DNA of 34,020 bases from Candidatus Villigracilis adiacens (GTDB taxonomy: Bacteria; Chloroflexota; Anaerolineae; Anaerolineales; Villigracilaceae). The notes under the pieces were generated by a model, which had not been told where the DNA came from, did not search any database, and saw only the letters and a list, made by a program, of their open reading frames with translations. Each line of letters opens with the position of its first letter. Positions within the stretch are counted from its first letter, which is position 1. Shown in pieces: positions 13,885-21,976 of this stretch. The position numbers and the translations under genes are program-made. The stretch lies in the NCBI GenBank assembly GCA_016703605.1, contig JADJBU010000003.1, forward strand, positions 1 through 34,020, given 5' to 3'.

Positions 13885-14940
13885 TTACAACAAATTTTCA
13901 CTCACCAACAACTCGGCATTGTAGATGGACGCGCCCGCCGCTCCGCGAATCGTGTTGTGGGATAGCACAACCAATTTAAGATCAAGGATGGGATCACGGC
14001 GCACGCGACCGACCACGGTCGTCATGCCTTTGCCTGCCATGCGGTCGAGTCTTGGCTGTGGGCGATCCGCTTCATCCCTGACCTCGATAACTGGTTCGGG
14101 CGCCGACGGCAGATTCCTCGCTGACGGTTTTGCCGCGTAATCGCGTAATGCCTGAATCGCAACTTCTGGTTCCACGGGCTTGTCCAATGCCACGCTCGCG
14201 CAGACAGTGTGACCGTCAATCACAGCCACGCGGTTGGTGTGCGCGCTGAATTGGATATCTGCCATGTCGATCTTGCTCTCGTTGAACTTGCCGAGCATCT
14301 TGCGCGGTTCCCATTCCACTTTTTCTTCTTCGCCGCCATTGCCCACGTTGGGGATGATGTTATCCATGATGTCGAGCGACGGCACGCCAGGGTAGCCTGC
14401 CCCCGAAAGCGCCTGTAACGAAACCATGAAAACTTTCTTCACGCCAAAAGACTCATCCAATGCTTTGAGCGCAATCGTCAGCCCTGTGCTGGTGCAGTTC
14501 GGGTTGGTGACGATGCATCCGCTCCAGCCTTTGTTCCTGCGCTGGTGCTTCACCAGTTGAATATGCTCCGCGTTGATTTCAGGCAAGAGCAGTGGCACAT
14601 CTTCGCCGCGCCGATACGACGACGCATTCGAACAGACCGCTGCACCTGCTTTGGCAAAGGCAGGTTCCAATTCATTGGCGATCTCTGTGTGCAAGGCTGA
14701 GAAAACGATCTTCGCCTGCACCGCATCCGTATTGGCAGGCACGATGACCATGTCACGGGCATATTCGGGCATGGGCGTATCCAACACCCAGCGTGTGGCT
14801 TTGGCATAGGGCTGTCCCGCCGAGCGGTCTGATGCGGCAAGCGCCACCACCTTGAACCACGGATGATTATCGAGCAAAGAAATAAAGCGCTGACCGACCG
14901 AACCTGTCGCGCCGAGAATTGCTACGGGGATTTGATTCAT
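13885..14940 (-). CDS. asd: Aspartate-semialdehyde dehydrogenase
   Basis: This 351-residue protein reduces aspartyl phosphate to aspartate semialdehyde with NADPH, the branch point toward lysine, threonine and methionine. The N-terminal Rossmann motif is ILGATGSVGQRF. The catalytic cysteine is in VTNPNCTSTG, and FSAHTNRVAVIDGHT follows. The LQALSGAGYPGVPSLDIMDN-type segment marks the archaeal/fungal branch of the family rather than the E. coli branch. AAGGAG precedes the ATG. It lies downstream of lysC on the same strand and is probably co-transcribed, so the lysC attenuator should affect it too. Confidence 0.95.
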   Translation of the reverse strand: MNQIPVAILGATGSVGQRFISLLDNHPWFKVVALAASDRSAGQPYAKATRWVLDTPMPEYARDMVIVPANTDAVQAKIVFSALHTEIANELEPAFAKAGAAVCSNASSYRRGEDVPLLLPEINAEHIQLVKHQRRNKGWSGCIVTNPNCTSTGLTIALKALDESFGVKKVFMVSLQALSGAGYPGVPSLDIMDNIIPNVGNGGEEEKVEWEPRKMLGKFNESKIDMADIQFSAHTNRVAVIDGHTVCASVALDKPVEPEVAIQALRDYAAKPSARNLPSAPEPVIEVRDEADRPQPRLDRMAGKGMTTVVGRVRRDPILDLKLVVLSHNTIRGAAGASIYNAELLVSENLL

Positions 14941-14971
14941 GATGACTCCTTGGAATGATTTAATAATTTTG

Positions 14972-15046
14972 TTACAGGTTGCAGGTTGAAAGTTGGAAAG
15001 TTAAAAACCTTCAACCTGTAACCTTCAACTTTCAACTTTCAACAAT
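14972..15046. repeat. TTCAACC/GGTTGAA 7-bp repeat between lysC and asd
   Basis: The plus strand runs GGTTGCA, GGTTGAA, AGTTGGA and then TTCAACC, TGTAACC, TTCAACT, TTCAACT, so two oppositely oriented 7-bp tandem blocks can fold back on each other. The last units reach the lysC stop region. The same 7-mer class (GAAGGTT) occurs in frame inside thyX at 31446-31480. Confidence 0.85.
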
Positions 15047-16459
15047 AAGCCCATGCAGCGCCTTGACCGCACTTTCCGTATCCGCTGAATCCACAACTAG
15101 TGAGATGGATACTTCGGATGAACCTTGCGCAATGGCGAGGACGTTGACGCCATCATTGCCGAGCTTGCTGAAGACACGACCCGAAACGCCAGGCGTGTGC
15201 CGCATCCCTGCACCGACGACGGTAATGATGGAGACATCTTCGGTCGCCCAAACACGGTCAATGTCTTCGTCTTCGATCTCACGGGCAAAGGCTTTTTCAA
15301 GAGACGATAACACGATGGGGGCGAGTTCCGAAGGCACCGCAAAACAAATGGACTGCTCCGAAGATGCCTGCGTAATCAGCGGAACGCTCGTGCCCGTGGA
15401 TGCCACAGCTCCGAAAGCGCGCGCCGCCACACCAGGCACGCCCAGCATACCGCGTCCCTCAATGGTGATGAGCCTTTGCTTGCGGATGGCGGTTACGGCT
15501 TTGATGACCTTTCCTTCCACTTTGCCATTGCTCTTCACGCTTGGAATTAACCTCGTGCCAGGGTGGCTGGGATTGAACGTATTACAAATGCGCAAGCCAA
15601 TGCCCGCATCCAACACGGGGCGGATGGTCTTGGGGTGCAGCACTTTCGCGCCATAATAAGCAAGTTCAGCGATCTCGTTGTAGCGGATCTCTGGCAGGGT
15701 TTGCGCCTCTTTCACAATGCGCGGATCGGTGGTCATCACGCCGTCCACGTCCGTCCAGATCCAGACGTCATCGGCGGGAAGCACGGCACCGATGATGGCT
15801 GCTGAATAATCCGAGCCGCCGCGACCGAGGGTGGTAATGGCGCCTTCTGGGGTTGCGCCGATAAAACCAGTTGTAATGGGAACAATACCTTTAGCCATGA
15901 GTGGATTTAGTTTCCCCCGCGTCCTTTCGGTTGTGACCTTGAAATCGGGATGGGCATTCTGGAAGTGAGCATTGGTGACGACGAACTCGGTTGATTCAAT
16001 ACCGTGAGCGGGAATACCCGCATCGTGAACGACGGCTGCAAGCAAACGTACACTCATTCGTTCGCCGAGGGATGCCACCGTATCCATCGCGCGCGGACTG
16101 GCTTCGCCTAAAACTGCGATGGCTTTGCATAAGTCTACGAGCGAGAGGATGAGCGCGTTGATCTCTGCTTTGACCGCTTCGCGCTGTGATTCGTCCTTGA
16201 TGAGCGCATCGGCGGCGGCGAAGTGTTTTTCTCTCAGCGAAGATTCGGCTGCTGAAAGTGAATCAACTTTCCCTTGCGAAGCCGAGGCGGCGGAGTCGAG
16301 CAAAAGATTCGTCACGCCAGACATGGCAGACGTCACCACGACGATCCGTCCCCAATCCTTCCTCGCATCGCGGATGATCTGAATGGCGTTCTTCAACGCA
16401 TCCACAGACCCGACGGATGTTCCTCCAAATTTCATAACGAGCGTTTTTTGTTCTGACAT
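15032..16459 (-). CDS. lysC: Aspartokinase
   Basis: The start MSEQKTLVMKFGGTSVGS gives 475 residues. An ATG lies three bases before it and AAGGAGAAG just upstream; the second ATG has the better spacing. The protein phosphorylates aspartate, the first step to lysine, threonine and methionine. Seen are MKFGGTSVGS (kinase), VVTSAMSGVTN, TTLGRGGSDYSA and DVDGVMTTDPRIV, then C-terminal tandem ACT domains beginning around KVIKAVTAIRKQRLITIEG, which normally bind feedback inhibitors. There is no fused homoserine dehydrogenase. It is preceded by a leader peptide rich in Met and Thr codons and by a terminator. Confidence 0.95.
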   Translation of the reverse strand: MSEQKTLVMKFGGTSVGSVDALKNAIQIIRDARKDWGRIVVVTSAMSGVTNLLLDSAASASQGKVDSLSAAESSLREKHFAAADALIKDESQREAVKAEINALILSLVDLCKAIAVLGEASPRAMDTVASLGERMSVRLLAAVVHDAGIPAHGIESTEFVVTNAHFQNAHPDFKVTTERTRGKLNPLMAKGIVPITTGFIGATPEGAITTLGRGGSDYSAAIIGAVLPADDVWIWTDVDGVMTTDPRIVKEAQTLPEIRYNEIAELAYYGAKVLHPKTIRPVLDAGIGLRICNTFNPSHPGTRLIPSVKSNGKVEGKVIKAVTAIRKQRLITIEGRGMLGVPGVAARAFGAVASTGTSVPLITQASSEQSICFAVPSELAPIVLSSLEKAFAREIEDEDIDRVWATEDVSIITVVGAGMRHTPGVSGRVFSKLGNDGVNVLAIAQGSSEVSISLVVDSADTESAVKALHGLIVES

Positions 16460-16477
16460 CATCTTCTCCTTGAAATG

Positions 16478-16572
16478 CCCTAACCACAAAGGGCGCAAAG
16501 CACACAAAAGAGAAAAGGCGGCGCTCCCGGCGCGATTTCAACCTTTGTGACCGTCGTATCCTTTGTGTTTAA
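16478..16572. repeat. CTTTGTG-type low-complexity stretch before lysC
   Basis: Between the attenuator and the lysC start, CACAAAGG, CCTTTGTG, CTTTTGTGTGCTTTG and related words recur on both strands and could fold back. GCGCCGGGAGCGCC adds a GC-rich hairpin. It resembles the other word-like repeats of the window but is less regular. Confidence 0.45.
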
Positions 16573-16581
16573 GTTTTGATA

Positions 16582-16613
16582 ACAAAAAACGCCCCGCGTT
16601 TTCCGCGAGGCGT
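16582..16613 (-). terminator. Attenuator terminator before lysC
   Basis: On the minus strand ACGCCTCGCG (16613-16604), loop GAAAA, CGCGGGGCGT (16598-16589) form a 10-bp stem with one G-U pair, followed by TTTTTT. It lies 32 bases after the leader stop and 120 before lysC. GTGAGGC (16669-16663) inside the leader ORF can pair with GCCTCGC of the 5' arm and would prevent the terminator. Confidence 0.85.
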
Positions 16614-16645
16614 CTTGTGTGCGAGATAACCTTTATTCGGTCACT

Positions 16646-16723
16646 TCATCCCAAGCGCAAATGCCTCACGGAGAGCCGGGAGGTAGTCATGGTCATGGTC
16701 ATGGAGAAGTGAGTCGAGTTCAT
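16646..16723 (-). CDS. Met/Thr-rich leader peptide of lysC
   Basis: This is a 25-codon ORF, ATG to TGA, beginning about 4 bases after the predicted transcription start. The peptide contains SMTMTMTTSR: three Met and four Thr codons in a row at codons 8-14, close to the Thr-rich composition of the E. coli thr leader. It precedes a terminator and the aspartokinase gene, whose pathway makes both amino acids. Codons 19-21 contain GTGAGGC, complementary to the terminator 5' arm, and CTCAC in codons 4-5 can pair with GTGAG. A ribosome stalled for Thr or Met would leave GTGAGGC free to form the antiterminator. Composition, position and pairings agree; the mechanism is inferred. Confidence 0.75.
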   Translation of the reverse strand: MNSTHFSMTMTMTTSRLSVRHLRLG

Positions 16724-16733
16724 GTTGGGCGGT

Positions 16734-16761
16734 ATTCTACTCGAAATGCGAAATGAGTCAA
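16734..16761 (-). promoter_or_regulatory. Promoter of the lysC leader
   Basis: On the minus strand TTGACT (16756-16761), a 16-bp spacer and TAGAAT (16734-16739) are followed 10 bases later by the leader ATG. From -35 to ATG it matches the argG leader promoter except for two adjacent bases in the spacer. Confidence 0.8.
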
Positions 16762-16785
16762 TGTTTTTGGCGGGCAAATCCAAAA

Positions 16786-17658
16786 TCACTTGTTCCACTT
16801 CTTCACCCGCTCCACAATGCTTTCGCTCCCCAATTCTTTGCAGACTTTCTTCAAACGCGGCGCGGCGCCCCGCCATTTCAAATCTGCCAACGTCTCTTTC
16901 AACGGCACATCCGTCCGCAGCGTGGAGAGTTCACGAAATAACAAAGCGTCTTCAAAATTGTTTTTCAAATTCTCAAGCAGGGTCGTGGCGCGCCCCAAAC
17001 CCAAACCAAGTTTTGCCGGGTCGTTGGGAATGTTCTCAATATGCTTATACTTCGCCAGCACCGTTGAAGTGGACTTCTCTCCCCAGCCTTGAATGCCGGG
17101 ATAGCCATCGGCTGAATCCCCCACCAGGGCAAGAAAGTCTGGAATCGATTCGGGCGGCACGCCAAACTTTTCGATCACGCCTTTTTCATTCAGTAGAATC
17201 TCGCGGCGCCGATCCCAACAAATGACGCGGTCTCCATCCACCATTTGCGTCAGGTCTTTATCGACCGAACAGATGACGATCTGCTCCACCTGCTTGGATT
17301 TCTTGAACTTCGCCGCCGCCGTGGCAATCGCATCGTCCGCTTCAAACCGGACCTGGGGCCACGTCACCAACCCCAGGGCTTTGACCGCCGCCTCAGCCAC
17401 AGGGAACTGGTCCAGAATGACCTTCTCAATCCCCTCGCTGGATTTATAGCCCGCATACATCCTGTTGCGAAACGACTCGATCACATGGTCGAAGGCAACC
17501 GCAACGTGAGTCACCTCCGGGTCGGAGAGCAGGAGCAACATGCTGCGCAAGAGTCCAACCGTTGCGCCCACCTCCTGTCCGCTGGCCGACTTTTTGGGCG
17601 GCGCGCCAAAATGAGCGCGGAAGAGTTCATAGGTTCCGTCAACGAGATGAATTTTCAT
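16786..17658 (-). CDS. 5'-3' exonuclease (PolI N-terminal-like)
   Basis: The start MKIHLVDGTYELFRAHFG gives 290 residues, with AAGGA upstream. It is a free-standing 5'-3' exonuclease/flap nuclease domain of the PolI type. Acidic metal ligands are visible in LVDGTYELFR, VAFDHVIESFRN, RFEADDAIAT and ICSVDKDLTQMV, and the helix-hairpin-helix segment PDFLALVGDSADGYPGIQGWGEKS binds the DNA. Such proteins remove flaps or RNA primers. It ends about 25 bp before the lysC promoter; the upstream small gene lies 17 bp away and is probably in the same transcript. Confidence 0.9.
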   Translation of the reverse strand: MKIHLVDGTYELFRAHFGAPPKKSASGQEVGATVGLLRSMLLLLSDPEVTHVAVAFDHVIESFRNRMYAGYKSSEGIEKVILDQFPVAEAAVKALGLVTWPQVRFEADDAIATAAAKFKKSKQVEQIVICSVDKDLTQMVDGDRVICWDRRREILLNEKGVIEKFGVPPESIPDFLALVGDSADGYPGIQGWGEKSTSTVLAKYKHIENIPNDPAKLGLGLGRATTLLENLKNNFEDALLFRELSTLRTDVPLKETLADLKWRGAAPRLKKVCKELGSESIVERVKKWNK

Positions 17659-17675
17659 AATGGATTCCTTGTGAA

Positions 17676-18017
17676 TCAATCCGGGTAAAAACTGCCTTCC
17701 AATAAAACCGTTCCCTGATACGCGATCTGAATTACCTGTCCCTCTTTAACTTCAACAACCGATTCGCCTTTTTCCGATTCGCGTTGAAACCTGGCGGTCT
17801 TCGCAGCGACGTTCATATCCCCCACAGCCTTCCCATCCACCAGGATTTGGACGATGGAACGATCGGGCAATTCCACATGGAACAGATTGACCCTGCATTC
17901 CATGCTTCCGTCTCCAAACGTCGTCCATTCGGCTTTTGCCTTCGCGCCCTTAAAAGAGGACGAAGACACTGGCTTAAGTCGGGCTTCCAATTCCTGGCGG
18001 ACAGTTCGCAATCTCAT
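17676..18017 (-). CDS. Conserved-looking hypothetical protein
   Basis: The start MRLRTVRQELEARL has AAGGAGAAGG directly before it and gives 113 residues. I do not recognise the family. The N-terminus is basic and helical, and the rest alternates in a beta-rich way (CRVNLFHVELPDRSIVQILVDGKAVGDMN, VVEVKEGQVIQIAYQGTVLLEG in separate strands). There is no signal peptide or membrane segment. It precedes the exonuclease gene by 17 bp. Confidence 0.65.
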   Translation of the reverse strand: MRLRTVRQELEARLKPVSSSSFKGAKAKAEWTTFGDGSMECRVNLFHVELPDRSIVQILVDGKAVGDMNVAAKTARFQRESEKGESVVEVKEGQVIQIAYQGTVLLEGSFYPD

Positions 18018-18075
18018 CCTTCTCCTTGTTTTCAAATATTACAAGTTTTTCCCATACTCAACCCCCGAGACGGCA

Positions 18076-18285
18076 TTATAAAGGTTTCTTTGCCTTGCGA
18101 AACGCCAAGCCTTTTGCCGCGAGAGCCTTGCGCAAGGCGGCAACGGCATTTTTACCGACGCCATGCAATTTCAGAATTTCATCTTCGGTGAGGCGGGCAA
18201 GTTGTTCGAGAGTGGCAATGCCTGCGCTGGCGAGAGCGCGCTGGGCAGGCGCGGCAAGTTTTGGGAGGCTGTTTGTATCTGACAT
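18076..18285 (-). CDS. Small helix-hairpin-helix protein (RpoA-CTD-like)
   Basis: The start MSDTNSLPKLAAPAQRAL gives 69 residues; an earlier ATG three codons upstream is possible. The segment ALASAGIATLEQLARLTEDEILKLHGVGKNAVAALRKAL is a pair of helix-hairpin-helix elements like the RNA polymerase alpha C-terminal domain, which binds DNA without sequence preference. It follows the UvrA-like gene by 15 bp. A DNA-binding role is likely; partner and process are unknown. Confidence 0.75.
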   Translation of the reverse strand: MSDTNSLPKLAAPAQRALASAGIATLEQLARLTEDEILKLHGVGKNAVAALRKALAAKGLAFRKAKKPL

Positions 18286-18300
18286 TCGCTTCACGCCACT

Positions 18301-20544
18301 TCACAAATATTTGCTGGTCAGCGACTGCTTCGCCTTCAATAATTCTTTCGGCGTGCCTTCGAACATCACCTTGCCGCCTTTGCTTCCGCCTTCGGGACCC
18401 ATGTCAATGATCCAGTCGGCGTTCTTGATGACGTGCAGATTGTGTTCGATCACAACGACGGTGTTGCCCGTATCCACTAACCGATTGATAACTTGCATGA
18501 GGTGACCGATATCTGACATGTGTAAACCCGTAGTGGGTTCGTCCATGATGTAGATACTTCCCTTTTTGTGCAACTCACTGGCGAGTTTGATGCGCTGACA
18601 TTCGCCGCCCGAAAGCGTGCTCAACGGTTGACCGAGTCCGAGATAGTCCAAACCGACATCGCTCATGGCTTGCAATTTTTTCTTCACTTCGGGAAGTTCA
18701 AAATATTCCAGCGCTTGTTCAACATTCATGGACAAGACTTCTGAAATATTTTTCCCGTTCAGTTTATATTCCAACACTTCATCTTTGAAACGCCTGCCCT
18801 CACAAACTTCGCAGGGCGATTTCACGCTATCGAAAAACGACAACTCGGTATAGATCACGCCCAACCCCTGACAGTTCTCGCAAGCGCCCTTCGAGTTGAA
18901 ACTGAACAGCGAAGCCTGCACCTTGTTCGCCGAAGCAAACGCCTTGCGCACATCATCCAGAATGCCCGTGTACGTGGCGGGGTTCGAGCGGCTATTAACT
19001 CCCACCGCAGATTGGTCGATCACGATCGCATCGGGGTGTTGATGTTGAAACACTTCATTGATCAGCGAACTCTTGCCAGACCCAGCCACACCCGTCACCA
19101 CAGTCAGCACGCCCATTGGAATATTCACACTGACGTTTTGCAAATTATTGACCTTTGCATTCTTGATCGGCAGTTTGCCAGACGAAGTGCGGAACGCCTC
19201 TTTCAACGGGACGGGCTGATTCATGTGCCGCCCAGTCAGAGTCTTCGCTTTGAGCAGATCCGCATAACTGCCTTCGAAGACGATCTCGCCTCCATGCGGA
19301 CCTGCAAGCGGACCCACATCCACGACATGGTCTGCCGCTTTGATCACATCGGGGTCATGCTCCACGACGATGACCGTGTTGCCCTTGTCACGCAGTTTCT
19401 GCAACAACTCATTCATGCGATGCACATCCCGTGGATGCAAGCCAATGCTTGGTTCATCGAAGATATACATCACATCGCTCAGACTACTGCCCAGGTGTTT
19501 GACGATCTTCACCCGCTGTGACTCGCCGCCCGATAACGTATCCGTCTCACGGCTGAGGCTGAGATATTCCAAGCCAATATCCACGAGATCGCCCAAACGT
19601 TCTAGCAACGCTTTGACCAGTGGAACAGCGGCGGGCACTTTGATCTTTTTCACGGCTTCGATCAATTCAGGGATTTCCATGCTCGTCAGGTCGGCGATGT
19701 TGTAGCCGTTGATCTTGCATTTCAGGATGGTCTTGTTCAACCGTGCGCCATTGCATTCGGAGCAGGGACCCATTGTCATGAACGGCTCGATCGCCTTTTG
19801 AGTCCGCTCGGATTTGGTTTTTAGGTCCTGCTTGATGTACTTGTTCGTAAAGCGATTGATGATGCCTTCATAGGTCATGTTGAAGTCTTTTGCGCCAACC
19901 TTGGTCTTGACCTTGATCGGCTCGCTGTACAAAAGATCGTGCAGTTCCTTCTGGCTGTATTTGGAAATTTTCTTATCAGGGTCGAATAAACCCGTATTGA
20001 TTAAATTACTCCAATACCAACTCTCCACGGCGTATTCAGGAAATAGAATCGCCCCTTCGTTCAGGGATTTGGATTTGTCCAGAAACTTGTCCATATCCAC
20101 GTCCAACTTGCGACCGAGTCCGTTGCAGTTCGGGCACATCCCTTGCGGATCGTTGAAACCGAATACATTGGTGGGTCCCACGTGGGGCTGACCGATGCGG
20201 GAAAACATCAGGCGCAGAATCGTGTTAATGTCGGTGATCGTGCCCACGGTCGAGTGTGAACCGCCGCCCATCCGCTTCTGATCCACCACAATGGACATGC
20301 TCAAGTTCTCGATGGAGTCCGCTTCGGGTTGGGAATATTTCGGCAAAAAATTCCGCACGAACATGCTGAAGTTTTCGTTCAACAGGCGCTGAGACTCGGC
20401 GGCAATCGTATCGAACACAATGGATGATTTACCCGAACCCGACACGCCCGTAAAAATAGTGATCTTGCGTTTGGGGATGCGCAACGAGACGTTCTTCAAA
20501 TTGTTCTCGCGCGCACCGTGAATCTCAATGTACTCTTGTGGCAT
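18301..20544 (-). CDS. Short UvrA-like ABC ATPase
   Basis: The ATG at 20544 has GAGGAGAGACC before it and gives 747 residues; the track upstream to 20610 lacks a better start. Two ABC modules are present, with Walker A GVSGSGKSS at 33-41 and GVAGSGKSS in the second half, ABC signatures LSGGESQRVK and LSGGECQRIK, and zinc-ligand pairs CPNC, CSEC, CENC and CEVC. UvrA is usually about 940 residues; this one lacks a region matching the UvrB-binding domain, as in UvrA2 or drug-resistance UvrA-like proteins. A role in DNA damage or drug tolerance independent of UvrB is therefore likely. It has its own promoter at 20634-20662. Confidence 0.88.
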   Translation of the reverse strand: MPQEYIEIHGARENNLKNVSLRIPKRKITIFTGVSGSGKSSIVFDTIAAESQRLLNENFSMFVRNFLPKYSQPEADSIENLSMSIVVDQKRMGGGSHSTVGTITDINTILRLMFSRIGQPHVGPTNVFGFNDPQGMCPNCNGLGRKLDVDMDKFLDKSKSLNEGAILFPEYAVESWYWSNLINTGLFDPDKKISKYSQKELHDLLYSEPIKVKTKVGAKDFNMTYEGIINRFTNKYIKQDLKTKSERTQKAIEPFMTMGPCSECNGARLNKTILKCKINGYNIADLTSMEIPELIEAVKKIKVPAAVPLVKALLERLGDLVDIGLEYLSLSRETDTLSGGESQRVKIVKHLGSSLSDVMYIFDEPSIGLHPRDVHRMNELLQKLRDKGNTVIVVEHDPDVIKAADHVVDVGPLAGPHGGEIVFEGSYADLLKAKTLTGRHMNQPVPLKEAFRTSSGKLPIKNAKVNNLQNVSVNIPMGVLTVVTGVAGSGKSSLINEVFQHQHPDAIVIDQSAVGVNSRSNPATYTGILDDVRKAFASANKVQASLFSFNSKGACENCQGLGVIYTELSFFDSVKSPCEVCEGRRFKDEVLEYKLNGKNISEVLSMNVEQALEYFELPEVKKKLQAMSDVGLDYLGLGQPLSTLSGGECQRIKLASELHKKGSIYIMDEPTTGLHMSDIGHLMQVINRLVDTGNTVVVIEHNLHVIKNADWIIDMGPEGGSKGGKVMFEGTPKELLKAKQSLTSKYL

Positions 20545-20633
20545 GGTCTCTCCTCTGTATTTCTCTGCCGAATAGTTAACGCATTGGGTGGGCAAAAGCA
20601 AGGCTTTCACCCACCCAGATAAAATGTCTAAAT

Positions 20634-20662
20634 ATTTTAGAACGTTTATTCTAAACAGTCAA
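20634..20662 (-). promoter_or_regulatory. Promoter and possible operator of the UvrA-like gene
   Basis: On the minus strand TTGACT (20657-20662), a 17-bp spacer and TAAAAT (20634-20639) form a good promoter. Between them lies AGAACGTTTATTCT (20639-20652, plus strand). The ArsR promoter at 25261-25289 has AGAACAAATATTCT at the same place, which suggests a shared regulator. Confidence 0.75.
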
Positions 20663-20706
20663 GGCAAAAACATCTTCGTCTCATCAAACAGGCTGGACAA
20701 GTTGCC

Positions 20707-21411
20707 TTACTCGTAAAACTCCGGCGCTTTTTTGAGAGTTTCCCATTGCTCCGTGTCATGACCAAAAATTACCAACCCGATGCGCTCCCGTTCAACCAGA
20801 TCAAGCAGTTTAATTGTACTGGCTCGAATCGCCTCAGCGTCTGGGTTGGTTCCGTCGTCCTGCGCATCACGGGTAAAGCCTTCGCCAAAGGGTACAGCAT
20901 CAATCGTCAATAAAATAGCACCTGTTTTGGGGAGATGCACGAGTACAGATTGATGTCCCACAACATGTCCGCTCGTCTCAATCAGATTCAGCCCTGTCAA
21001 CAATTCCATGTCCCCATCTACAAACCGTATGCGCTCCATTGGCTGATCCCATTCAGATCGAATGGAAGCAAAACGCGGGTTGGTTGCCGCATCCAAATGA
21101 TGCGCACGTTGAACAACATATTGCGCCTTTGTGAATGCCGCGTGCCTTCCGGCATGGTCGCCATCATAATGCGTCGAAATGACTGTATCAATATCCTCCG
21201 GCTTTAAGCCAATACCCGCCAAATGCTCGATAACATCCTTCCCATTCTCGAATTCTGCTGAATCCTCAGGGATGATTTCCGGCAAGCCGCTGTCAATCAA
21301 AATATTTTTGCCGTCTGCTGTTTGCGCTAGATAGCACACAATCGGAATCTGGTATTCCGGCATGGATCCAACCTGCATTAGATAAAGACGTTTTACGGCA
21401 TTCTGATTCAA
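20707..21411 (-). CDS. MBL-fold hydrolase (AHL-lactonase-like)
   Basis: This 234-residue protein starts at a TTG with GAGGAGAAG upstream. It is a metallo-beta-lactamase-fold hydrolase resembling N-acyl-homoserine-lactone lactonases: ILIDSGLP, VISTHYDGDHAG at about residues 77-88, LIETSGHVVGHQSVLV, LLTIDAVP and a final VIFGHD. The metal motif reads HxDxDH rather than the usual HxHxDH. The substrate is unknown. It is the last gene of the run of small enzymes begun by the ArsR gene. Confidence 0.82.
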   Translation of the reverse strand: MNQNAVKRLYLMQVGSMPEYQIPIVCYLAQTADGKNILIDSGLPEIIPEDSAEFENGKDVIEHLAGIGLKPEDIDTVISTHYDGDHAGRHAAFTKAQYVVQRAHHLDAATNPRFASIRSEWDQPMERIRFVDGDMELLTGLNLIETSGHVVGHQSVLVHLPKTGAILLTIDAVPFGEGFTRDAQDDGTNPDAEAIRASTIKLLDLVERERIGLVIFGHDTEQWETLKKAPEFYE

Positions 21412-21443
21412 AATCTTCTCCTCGGAATTGAAACATCAATTTT

Positions 21444-21470
21444 AATATCAGGCGGCAGTTACCTGATATT
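21444..21470. repeat. 9-bp hairpin between DUF1801 and MBL genes
   Basis: AATATCAGG (21444-21452) and CCTGATATT (21462-21470) are perfect inverted arms with a 9-base loop. The T-run is on the plus strand, where no gene needs a terminator, so its role on the minus transcript is uncertain. Confidence 0.5.
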
Positions 21471-21472
21471 TT

Positions 21473-21916
21473 TTATCTCACTGCCTTCTTCACCAAGGCA
21501 ATGATCTTCGCTTCTTCGGCGGATGTCAACTTGATGAGCGCGAAACTCGCCGCCCACATGTTGCCATCGTCAATCTTCGCATCGGGCTGGAAGCCGAAGG
21601 TTGCATACCGCACCCCAAATTTGCTCGCCGCCTGAAAAAAGCAAATGACCTTGCCCTCGGCATTGGCATACGCAGGCATCCCGTACCAGGTTTTGGGCAT
21701 CAGTTCCGGCGCAGCAGCCGTTACCAGTTCGTGGATCCGCTTCCCCATCGAACGATCCGTCGGGTCTTTCATCGCAGCAACGGCTGCAAGTACAGCTTTC
21801 TCTCCTTCTGCCCTGTCTTTGCCTGCACGAGCTTCTGCCTTCATCTCTTGCGCGCGCGCTTTCATTGCGGCTTTTTCTTCGGCAGTAAAACTTTGCGTTT
21901 CTTTCTTTGGGGTCAT
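21473..21916 (-). CDS. DUF1801-like protein with charged N-terminal extension
   Basis: This 147-residue protein has GGAGGTCTCC before the ATG. The first 50 residues are a highly charged, Ala/Lys/Glu-rich probable helix (FTAEEKAAMKARAQEMKAEA). The rest, with HELVTAAAPELMPKTWYGMPAYANAEGKVICFF in two adjoining parts, resembles the YdhG/DUF1801 fold, which is related to frataxin-like iron-binding proteins. Function is unknown. It lies between DUF2200 and MBL genes. Confidence 0.7.
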   Translation of the reverse strand: MTPKKETQSFTAEEKAAMKARAQEMKAEARAGKDRAEGEKAVLAAVAAMKDPTDRSMGKRIHELVTAAAPELMPKTWYGMPAYANAEGKVICFFQAASKFGVRYATFGFQPDAKIDDGNMWAASFALIKLTSAEEAKIIALVKKAVR

Positions 21917-21976
21917 GGAGACCTCCTTTTTGTTTTGGGAATTTTACAATCTTACATCAAATAGAACATCCGCATC

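Noticed and set aside
16724..16876. Longer ORF that includes the lysC leader peptide
   Set aside because: It extends upstream through the lysC promoter into the exonuclease gene; the predicted transcript starts near 16727, so only the last 25 codons can be translated.
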